Origin: Nocardia seriolae NBRC 15557
GTDB taxonomy: Bacteria; Actinomycetota; Actinomycetes; Mycobacteriales; Mycobacteriaceae
Reading direction: 5' to 3'
NCBI RefSeq assembly: GCF_007990715.1
Contig: NZ_BJWY01000084.1
Location: 1 to 33,689 of the forward strand
DNA: 33,689 bases
This document shows positions 24,537-30,954 of the stretch, one piece after another. Each line of letters starts with the position of its first letter. The stretch's first letter is position 1. Below the pieces are notes generated by a model that searched no databases, was not told the DNA's origin, and saw nothing but the letters and a program-made list of their open reading frames with translations. The position numbers and the translations under genes were made by a program.

Positions 24537-24819
24537 ATGAACACGCCGTCGATGCGCCGGCGTCTTTGGTACAAGCTGGGTGGGACGTTTGCCTGTCAGC
24601 ATGCAGGAGTGGGTCTGTCGCGACCTCACCGGGCCCGGCGCGAACTGGATCGCGGTCGTGCTGATCATCTACATCTTGGTTCCGCTGGTGTACTTCATGA
24701 TCGCGCTGGATTACGTGTATCGGCGATTCCGTCCGATCGACCACGGCTCGGATCCGGGGTTGGTCGCTCGCACCCGCCATGGCGCACAGCAGGAACGCGA
24801 GGAATACCGGCACGAGTGA
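24537..24819 (+). pseudogene. DUF5313 protein remnant
   Basis: ATG 24537 opens MNTPSMRRRLWYKLGG; after a G run at 24582-24584 one base must be dropped to continue as GRLPVSMQEWVCRDLTGPGA, then WIAVVLIIYILVPLVYFMIA and VYRRFRPIDHGSDPGLVART. This is the order seen in DUF5313 membrane proteins of mycolic-acid bacteria. Those have two adjacent transmembrane segments; here the first appears deleted between GPGAN and WIAVV. Frameshift plus internal loss argue for a pseudogene, though a 79-residue product from GTG 24580 is possible. Confidence 0.55.
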
Positions 24820-25020
24820 TCGAGTGACCGTTGGCGCTCGTGCCAGGGAGCGAGTCGGGGTTCTCGCCGATGCACCGGTACCCGGACGAGGCGAAGTTGG
24901 ATCCCGCGGCCCGATGACGATTCGAGGCGATAGCGACCGTGTCGGGTGACGCGGATTCCAGAGAACGGAGCAAGCGGGGATGAGAAGGAATATGCGGGCC
25001 TGCTGGGGAAGGCGTGCGCG

Positions 25021-25512
25021 GTGAGGGCGATGATAGGTCTGCTGCCGTTTGCGGTCGTGCTCGTGGTGGTGGCCGGTGCTGTCTGGTGGTCGCTGGATCG
25101 GGGCAGTGCCATGGGTGCGTGGCTGGTGGCGGCCATCTTGTTCGCGCACGGGTGGGTGCACCTGGTCTTTCTGCTTCCGAATCCCGCGCACCGGTCCGCC
25201 GGGTCCGACGCGGGCAACCCGTTCGACCTGGACCGCTCGTGGCTGAGCGGACGCGGTGTCGAGGGCCGGCTCGTCCACTCGGTGGGAGCGGTGCTGGCCG
25301 TTGTGACGTTCGTAGCGTTGGCTGCGGCTGCGGCTGCGGTACTCGAATGGCTGGTCCCCGCGTCCTGGTGGGCCGCGCTGACCGTGGCGGGCGTTGCCGG
25401 TTCCACGACATTGCTGGTGTTGTTCTTCGCGCCCGCGCTCGTCCTCGGGTTCGTCATCGACGCCGGCCTGCTCGCCCTGGTGTTCCAGACAGCCTGGCAG
25501 GTACCGCGGTGA
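25021..25512 (+). CDS. Integral membrane protein of unknown function
   Basis: About 163 residues from GTG 25021, chosen because GGGGAAGG lies upstream; ATG 25030 is possible. Four to five hydrophobic helices are visible: LLPFAVVLVVVAGAVWW, AWLVAAILFAHGWVHLVFLL, AVLAVVTFVALAAAAAAVLE, WWAALTVAGVAGSTTLLVLF and VLGFVIDAGLLALVFQ. A polar loop (NPAHRSAGSDAGNPFDLDRS) separates the second and third. I do not recognise the family. It stands alone, flanked by inverted repeats. Confidence 0.6.
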   Translation: MRAMIGLLPFAVVLVVVAGAVWWSLDRGSAMGAWLVAAILFAHGWVHLVFLLPNPAHRSAGSDAGNPFDLDRSWLSGRGVEGRLVHSVGAVLAVVTFVALAAAAAAVLEWLVPASWWAALTVAGVAGSTTLLVLFFAPALVLGFVIDAGLLALVFQTAWQVPR

Positions 25513-25551
25513 CACCCGTCGATCCGGAGGATGGGGCACCAGGCTGACCCG

Positions 25552-25577
25552 GGACATGGATTTCACGGTCCATGTCC
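25552..25577. repeat. Perfect 9-bp inverted repeat
   Basis: GGACATGGA (25552-25560) and TCCATGTCC (25569-25577) with an 8-base loop, 40 bp after the membrane protein stop. Probably a terminator; an operator is possible. Confidence 0.5.
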
Positions 25578-25729
25578 AGATTTTCGGAAGGCTGCTGGAA
25601 GCGTTGATGGTCAAGGCCGCCGACCCCAGGGCCGTCCGCACGGTCGCGTGTCCCAGATTGGTCGACTACTTCATTCGGCGAGGCTCCGGGCAACTGTCCG
25701 GATGAGGTGAGGTCATGACCGCGTCGATG

Positions 25730-25756
25730 TCCGGGGTGCGCGCTCGACACCCCGGA
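25730..25756. repeat. Perfect 9-bp inverted repeat
   Basis: TCCGGGGTG (25730-25738) pairs with CACCCCGGA (25748-25756), loop of 9. It lies downstream of the DoxX gene on the opposite strand and could terminate in either direction. Confidence 0.5.
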
Positions 25757-25786
25757 ATCTCCGACTGCCGGCTCGCCTTTCGACGA

Positions 25787-25813
25787 TAGCGGGAGGTCCG
25801 TTCGATCCCGCTA
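25787..25813 (-). terminator. Hairpin overlapping the DoxX stop codon
   Basis: TAGCGGGA (25787-25794) and TCCCGCTA (25806-25813) form a perfect 8-bp stem with an 11-base loop; the right arm contains the TAG of the DoxX gene. Confidence 0.55.
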
Positions 25814-26290
25814 CTCGTCGGCGATCCGGCGGTCGAGTCCGAAGGCGCCCGTGCCCGACCACACCAGAAACAGCATGACGGCCAGCAGGGTCGGGGCCAG
25901 CCCGAGATGGAACGGGCCGCCGACCCGTACCCCGGCGGTCGCGATCGCGCCGATCATGTTGACGGCCAGGGCGATCGCGGCGATCCGGGTCCCGAGACCG
26001 AGCACCAGCAGCAGTCCGCCGCCGAGCTCGAGCAATCCGACCAGCAGGACGATCGTCGGTGAGTCGGGGAATCCGAAGCTGACGAAGGCCGCCATCTCGT
26101 CGCGGTGCGCCTGCCCGGCGAAGGGGAACTTGGGGAACGAGGTGAGGATGAACAGCAGCCCGGCGAGCACCCGCGCCACCGACGTGGCCACCGCGAGGCG
26201 ACCGCCGACGCGGGTGCCGAAGATCGTATTCCGTTGGAACAGAGACTTTCTCGTACTCTCCGTGCGGGTCTGATCCGGATGTGTCGGCAT
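25811..26290 (-). CDS. DoxX family membrane protein
   Basis: A 159-residue protein from ATG 26290, which has GGAGG six bases upstream. After a polar N-terminus come four transmembrane helices typical of DoxX: ARVLAGLLFILTSFPKF, IVLLVGLLELGGGLLLVLGL, RIAAIALAVNMIGAIATAGV and LAPTLLAVMLFLVWSGTGAF. DoxX proteins are small quinone- or redox-associated membrane proteins of mostly unclear role. The gene lies 84 bp after the P450/secreted protein pair on the same strand. Confidence 0.88.
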   Translation of the reverse strand: MPTHPDQTRTESTRKSLFQRNTIFGTRVGGRLAVATSVARVLAGLLFILTSFPKFPFAGQAHRDEMAAFVSFGFPDSPTIVLLVGLLELGGGLLLVLGLGTRIAAIALAVNMIGAIATAGVRVGGPFHLGLAPTLLAVMLFLVWSGTGAFGLDRRIADE

Positions 26291-26374
26291 GGCTTCCTCC
26301 ATACGGCCGTAGAGCGATATCACGGATCGGTGTCGAAGCACCCGTCCGGCGTTACACGCACCCGCATCGGAGCG

Positions 26375-26788
26375 TCAGTAGGCGGCGGAGCACAGGTCGT
26401 CGTTGGGACAGAACACCACGGTGGCGCTGGAGGATCCGGACACGGTCCTGGTGATGGTGGGGGTATCGCCCTGGTCCCAGAGGTTGAAGTAGGAGTCGGG
26501 GTCGGGCCGGGCGGTCAGGGTGACCGATGTTCCGGCTGGGACGGAGATCGCGCAGGTGCCGGTGATCTGACCGCCCGCGCCGGTTTGCCAGTCGTAGCGG
26601 CTCTGATGGCAGTTGATGCCCGCCGGGCTGCTGGTCACGGTGCCGCCGCCCCAGCCGTCGAACCAGATCTGGAGCTGCGCGGTGTCTTTCACGGTGGCGG
26701 GGGAGGGGAGACCCAGCTCTGGCGCGGCGATCAGCAGGGCGGCGATCAGGAGGTGGCGGCTGCGGGGTCGGGATGGGTTGCGGCTCAT
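26375..26788 (-). CDS. Small exported protein with a B-repeat-like beta domain
   Basis: A 137-residue protein starting at ATG 26788, within an ATGA overlap with the P450 stop and with GGAG upstream. The N-terminus (SRNPSRPRSRHLLIAALLIA) looks like a signal peptide. The mature part resembles one InlB/bacterial beta-repeat: GGGTVTSSPAGINC, then CAISVPAGTSVTLTARPDPD and SGSSSATVVFCPNDD. Four cysteines may form disulfides outside the cell. Translational coupling to a cytosolic P450 is unexpected. Function unknown. Confidence 0.8.
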   Translation of the reverse strand: MSRNPSRPRSRHLLIAALLIAAPELGLPSPATVKDTAQLQIWFDGWGGGTVTSSPAGINCHQSRYDWQTGAGGQITGTCAISVPAGTSVTLTARPDPDSYFNLWDQGDTPTITRTVSGSSSATVVFCPNDDLCSAAY

Positions 26789-28194
26789 GGAACTTCTCCT
26801 CGGGCGGGGATGGGGCGGCTGCGGATCCGGCAGGGGACCGCGCCGACCGGGTGCAGTACGAGATCGGTGGTGACGCGGACGTCGCCCGGGTCGCAGGTGA
26901 ACTCGAAGTCGCGGACCAGGATGGCCAGGGTGAGGACGGCCTCGAGCATGGCGAAGCGGTAGCCGATGCAGCCGCGGGGGCCTTGACCGAAGGGCAGCCA
27001 GGCGAATTTGTGGCGTTGCGCTTCCCGTTCGGGGGTGAATCGTTCCGGATCGAACTGGAACGGGTCGGGCCACAGGTCTTCTCGGTGGTGGATCACCCAG
27101 GGGGAGACCGCGAGGTCGGCACCGGCGGGGATCCGGTATCCGCAGATGTCGGTGTCCCGTGACGTCCGCCGGGAGATGTAGGGCGCGGGCGGGTAGAGAC
27201 GGGCAGCTTCCTTGATCACCATCGTGGTGTACGGCAAGCCGGCCAGGTCCTCGGCGGCCGGTTCGGCCGGCAGTGCGCGGGTGGCCTCGTCGTGGACGCG
27301 CGCCTGCACCTCGGGGTGCCTGCCCAGCAGATGCAGCGCGAACGTCAGCAGGGTGGCGGTGGTGTCGTGACCGGCGAACAGGAACACTTTCACCTGATCG
27401 CGAATCTCGTTGTCGGACAGTGCGTCATCCCCGTCGCGCGCGGCGATCAGCCGCCCGATCAGGTCGATGCCGGGCTCCGGCGCGGCCCGCCGCGCGGCGA
27501 TGATCTCGTCACAGACGACGCGAATCCGTTCTTGCGTGCGAGCGATACGACGGTTGGCGGGTGTAGGCCAGTGCAGCGGTGTCGGTTTCGGCACCATGGC
27601 CCGGCGCAACACCGCGCGCCCGAGCACCGGAAACCCCGCCCGCAGCACCGGCGCCATGCTCGTCGCATCCGCACCGAACAGCACCCTGGTCACGATCCCC
27701 AGGGTCAGCCCGGTCATCTCGGCGCGCAGATCGACGACACCACCGGACCGAGCACGCCATTGCGCGGCCAGCAGACCCACTTCACCGGTCATCGCCGCCA
27801 CATATCCGTTCACGCCCCGGGTGGTGAACAAGGGCGCGATCAGCCGCCGCTGCCGCAGCCAGACCTCATCCTGGCTGGTGAGCAGCCCATCCCCGAGCAT
27901 GTCCCGAATCGGCTGATACAGCCGCCCATCCTTGCGATAGTCCGCCCCCGCCGCAGCAGCGAAAACATGCGCCGCCCCATCGGGGTGGTTGATCACGTAC
28001 GAGGTGCGCCCCCGCGCGATCGCCCCATAGGAAAGTCGTGTGACATCACCGCATTCGGCATACCCGCGCATCCCCTCCCCGAGCGGATCCCGCAGCAACC
28101 GCACAGTCGATCCCAGCAGCCACGATCCCGCCGCAGTAGCCGGCTCCCGCAGCGCCACCGCCCCGCCACCCCGACCGTTCACTTCATCGTCCAT
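26785..28194 (-). CDS. Cytochrome P450
   Basis: A 469-residue heme monooxygenase. The oxygen-activation helix has AGHDTT at 274-279, the K helix ExxR is Glu329-Arg332 (IKEAARLYPP), PERF is at 383-386, and the heme-binding loop FGQGPRGCIG places the thiolate ligand at Cys409. The pattern resembles fatty-acid or xenobiotic hydroxylases of the CYP4/CYP102-like grouping more than typical short bacterial P450s. No ferredoxin or reductase gene is adjacent. It overlaps the small exported protein gene by 4 bp. Substrate unknown. Confidence 0.94.
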   Translation of the reverse strand: MDDEVNGRGGGAVALREPATAAGSWLLGSTVRLLRDPLGEGMRGYAECGDVTRLSYGAIARGRTSYVINHPDGAAHVFAAAAGADYRKDGRLYQPIRDMLGDGLLTSQDEVWLRQRRLIAPLFTTRGVNGYVAAMTGEVGLLAAQWRARSGGVVDLRAEMTGLTLGIVTRVLFGADATSMAPVLRAGFPVLGRAVLRRAMVPKPTPLHWPTPANRRIARTQERIRVVCDEIIAARRAAPEPGIDLIGRLIAARDGDDALSDNEIRDQVKVFLFAGHDTTATLLTFALHLLGRHPEVQARVHDEATRALPAEPAAEDLAGLPYTTMVIKEAARLYPPAPYISRRTSRDTDICGYRIPAGADLAVSPWVIHHREDLWPDPFQFDPERFTPEREAQRHKFAWLPFGQGPRGCIGYRFAMLEAVLTLAILVRDFEFTCDPGDVRVTTDLVLHPVGAVPCRIRSRPIPARGEVP

Positions 28195-28426
28195 CCGAAC
28201 AACATCCGTCCGACAGACCCCGACGGAGCGCGTATACCACTACTCGAAACAGCCACGGCCACCCGCAATGCCTACTCGTCCCCACCGACCGGCGCGGCTC
28301 GGCAAGTCCGGCGGAAAGGTATCCGGGTGGGGCGCGGCTGCGAACATAATGTAGGTGCTTCTGCCGGGAGATGGTCGGTGGTGGGGGCGCGGTGCTCAAC
28401 TTCGGTTCCGAATGAGGTGTTCAGCC

Positions 28427-29069
28427 ATGGAATTCGAGAGCAGGATGTTTGCTGCGCACTCACACCTTGATCCGGTTCGGCTGGCCGAGATTTTGAAACA
28501 TGTGCATGAATTGCCGGATCGGCTGGTCGGGTCGGCTGATTTGGATCCGTTTGCGGGGCTGGCGTACGGGATTATCGGTGCGGACGCGGGGGATCGGCGG
28601 TGGTTGGGGGATCATCTCGCGGAGTTGCGTGGGCGCTGGGACGGGTTGCCCGGGGGGGAGGTCGCGGTGCGTCATTCACGGGGCGACGCGGATCGACGGT
28701 GTGTTGAGTGGCGATGATGACTGTGCCGCGCCGCTGGATGCGGGGCCGGTCACGGTCGGGCCGCCGGAGTGGGATCTGGTGCCGATGGCCATGGCGTACT
28801 GGTCATTCGGTTGGCTCGACACGGCGCAGTACGCGGCGTTCTGTCGAACCTATGGCCAGGATGTCGCTCGGTGCGGGCGGTATTACCTGCTGCGGGACAT
28901 CCAGGAATTCGCGATGACCATCGCGGCCTTCCGGCTCGCGAGCGACGATCGCCGACTCCGCGAGCAAGCGGCGTGCCGCCTCGCATCCATTCGCGGAGAC
29001 ATCGGCCCGCGACCGTGGCCGGGTTGGCTGCCGATCGAGGCGCACCCGAACCCGTTGCACGCGGCGTGA
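28427..29069 (+). pseudogene. Aminoglycoside phosphotransferase-family remnant
   Basis: Only the C-terminal lobe of an APH/choline-kinase-like phosphotransferase is present. It starts at ATG 28427 (GAGG nine bases upstream) with ILKHVHELPDRLVG, the inter-lobe linker, and breaks in a run of seven G at 28652-28658; dropping one base continues CVIHGATRIDGVLSGDD, then GPVTVGPPEWDLVPMAMAYW to the stop at 29069. The catalytic loop, normally HGDxxxxN, reads HGATRIDG, so both the catalytic Asp and the metal-binding Asn are gone; the DFG-like motif is DAG. The N-terminal ATP-binding lobe is absent. This is a genuine relic. Confidence 0.65.
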
Positions 29070-29094
29070 TCGAGCGAGGTCCCGGTGGGTCGGT

Positions 29095-29901
29095 TCAACG
29101 CCGCAGCATCGTGACGGCCAGGTCGAGGAATTCCCGAACCAGCTTGTCGCGGTGGCCCGTTGCGATGACCAGGCAGGTCTCGACCCCGGGGGCATCGGCG
29201 ACGGGGCGGTGGACGAGGTCGGGGCGGACGTAGGCGCGGGCCGCGCTCAGCGGTGCCAGGATCAGGCCGTGGCCGGAGGCGATCAGCTCGAATTTCTCTT
29301 CCAGTGACAAGGTCCGCCGGTTCCGGATGTCGAGCATGGGCTCGCCGTCGAGGTCGGCCAGGGTCAGTTCCGAACGGGCGGCCAGGGGATGGGTCGCGGG
29401 CATGCACACCACCCTGGGCTCGTGACCGACGGGGATGGTGCTCAGTCCGGATTCATCGAAAGGCTTTCGCAGGTAACCGATTTGAGCACGGCCGTCGCGC
29501 AGCGGCGCTTCGCGTTCCCACCAGCGCGCCGGAACCACATCGGTCTCCACCCCGGGATGCCGTCGCGCGAATTCCCGAATCACTTCCGAGACGTACAGTC
29601 CGGCCGAGAACGCGACCACCAGCCGCCGCACGCCACGATCGGTGTCCTGCACGCGCCGCACCGCCGCGTCCACGGCCGCGAGGATTCCCTGCGCCTCTTC
29701 GTAGAGCTGCTTCCCGGCGGCGGTCAACTCCACCGTGCGGGTGGTCCGCACCAGCAGCACACAATCGAGTTCCTGCTCGAACGCCTTGATCTGACGGCTC
29801 AGCACGGGCTGGGCAATGTAGAGCTGCTCCGCCGCCCGGCCGAAGTGCCGGTGCTCGGCCACCGCGGCGAAGTAGCGGAGCTTGCGCAGATCCAGATCCA
29901 T
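29095..29901 (-). CDS. LysR family transcriptional regulator
   Basis: A 268-residue LysR-type regulator. The N-terminal winged helix-turn-helix is classic: LRKLRYFAAVAEHRHFGRAA, then EQLYIAQPVLSRQIKAFEQE. The rest is the periplasmic-binding-like effector domain (VVCMPATHPLAARSELTL, FELIASGHGLILAPLSAARA). It diverges from an NAD(P)-binding protein gene 68 bp away, its probable target. A palindrome covers its own start codon, suggesting autoregulation. Effector unknown. Confidence 0.94.
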   Translation of the reverse strand: MDLDLRKLRYFAAVAEHRHFGRAAEQLYIAQPVLSRQIKAFEQELDCVLLVRTTRTVELTAAGKQLYEEAQGILAAVDAAVRRVQDTDRGVRRLVVAFSAGLYVSEVIREFARRHPGVETDVVPARWWEREAPLRDGRAQIGYLRKPFDESGLSTIPVGHEPRVVCMPATHPLAARSELTLADLDGEPMLDIRNRRTLSLEEKFELIASGHGLILAPLSAARAYVRPDLVHRPVADAPGVETCLVIATGHRDKLVREFLDLAVTMLRR

Positions 29902-29914
29902 ACCCTCACGGTAT
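29900..29914. promoter_or_regulatory. T-N11-A palindrome, LysR binding site
   Basis: ATACC (29900-29904) and GGTAT (29910-29914) form a perfect palindrome that meets the LysR T-N11-A rule and overlaps the LysR start codon. It is the best operator candidate for this divergent pair. Confidence 0.5.
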
Positions 29915-29969
29915 CAATCTGCCGGAGAAGGTCTTGGACGCCGTGACGAACCGTCAGCAGACTTCAAGC

Positions 29970-30863
29970 ATGATCGTTATCACCGCTCCCACCGGCCACA
30001 TCGGCAGCCGACTGCTGAACATCCTGCTCGAAACAACAACCCGCACCGAGGAATTGCGCGTCATCGCGCGCGATCCCGGCAAGCTCCCGGAGGCCGTCCG
30101 CGCCCGCGTCGAGATCGTCGCCGGATCGCACGGCGATCCCGATGTCGTGGACCGCGCCTTCGCCGGCGCGGACGCGGTGTTCTGGCTGGTCCCGCCCGAC
30201 CAGTCCGCGCCGGATCTCGACGCTGCCTTCTCCGGATTCACGAGTGCCGCCGCCAAGGCCCTCACCACCCATGCGGTCGGCCACGTCGTCGGCGTCTCGG
30301 CGCTCGGACGCGGCACCGGCGTCGCCGACCACGCCGGGCTGGTGACCGCATCGCTGGCGATGGACGATCTCCTCGCGAGCACCGGCGTCTCCTATCGGGC
30401 GCTGGCCAACCCCTCGTTCATGGACAACCTGCTGTGGCAGGCGGTTTCGATCCGCGAGGATGGCGTGTTCACCGGCACGGCGCCCGCCGAGTACAGTGCG
30501 CCGCTGGTCGCCACCCGCGATATCGCCGCCGCGGCCGCCGACCTGCTGCTCGACCGCTCCTGGTCGGGGATCGGCGAACGGCCGCTACTGGGGCCAGAGG
30601 ATCTCGCACCGAACGACATGGCGCACATCATGTCCGAAGTGCTCGGCCGCCCCGTCCGCTACCGGCATCAAGCTCTCGACGAGTTCCGCGCCACGCTCAC
30701 CGCCCGAGGGGTCAGCGATGCCATCGCGACCGCTTACGTCGACATGATGCGCGCCAAGAACAACGGTCTCGACAATGCCGTGCCCCGCACGGATACGACC
30801 GAGAGCCCGACCGGCTTCCGTGAGTGGTGCGAGCAGGTTCTCGCCCCGGCGGCCCGAGCCTGA
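29970..30863 (+). CDS. NAD(P)-binding NmrA-like reductase
   Basis: A 297-residue atypical short-chain dehydrogenase of the NmrA/azoreductase-like type, from ATG 29970 where the Rossmann strand begins (MIVITAPTGHIGSRLL, nucleotide-binding TGHIG). Other family segments are HVVGVSALGRGTG, VSYRALANPSFMDNL and LLGPEDLAPNDMAHIMSEVL. These proteins bind NADP and act as reductases, isomerases or redox sensors. An in-frame upstream start at 29934 is less likely. It diverges from LysR. Substrate unknown. Confidence 0.9.
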   Translation: MIVITAPTGHIGSRLLNILLETTTRTEELRVIARDPGKLPEAVRARVEIVAGSHGDPDVVDRAFAGADAVFWLVPPDQSAPDLDAAFSGFTSAAAKALTTHAVGHVVGVSALGRGTGVADHAGLVTASLAMDDLLASTGVSYRALANPSFMDNLLWQAVSIREDGVFTGTAPAEYSAPLVATRDIAAAAADLLLDRSWSGIGERPLLGPEDLAPNDMAHIMSEVLGRPVRYRHQALDEFRATLTARGVSDAIATAYVDMMRAKNNGLDNAVPRTDTTESPTGFREWCEQVLAPAARA

Positions 30864-30933
30864 CCCGTTTCAGCCCCGAGGCTCAGCCGCCCGTTTGCAA
30901 CGGTCTGGCCTGTTCCGATGTGGAACTCGACCT

Positions 30934-30954
30934 CTGACCGGGTCGAGCGGTCAG
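30934..30954. terminator. Hairpin over the LAL regulator stop codon
   Basis: CTGACCG (30934-30940) and CGGTCAG (30948-30954) form a perfect 7-bp stem with a 7-base loop, overlapping the stop of the LuxR-type gene and facing the convergent NmrA-like gene. Confidence 0.5.

Larger units (their letters stand above)
25513..25810. other. Intergenic stretch with inverted repeats
   Basis: No convincing gene lies here. A frame from ATG 25557 (MDFTVHVQIFGRLLEALMVK) ends at 25705 but has no ribosome binding site and starts inside an inverted repeat. Two perfect hairpins are listed separately. Confidence 0.5.

Noticed and set aside
24433..25641. A 402-codon minus-strand open frame
   Set aside because: Low-complexity His/Arg/Pro-rich; the plus strand encodes hydrophobic helices and a DUF5313 remnant instead.
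25557..25705. A 49-codon plus-strand frame
   Set aside because: No ribosome binding site, starts inside an inverted repeat, and no family resemblance.
28195..28426. Gap between the P450 and phosphotransferase remnant
   Set aside because: I looked for promoters, palindromes and small genes and found nothing convincing.
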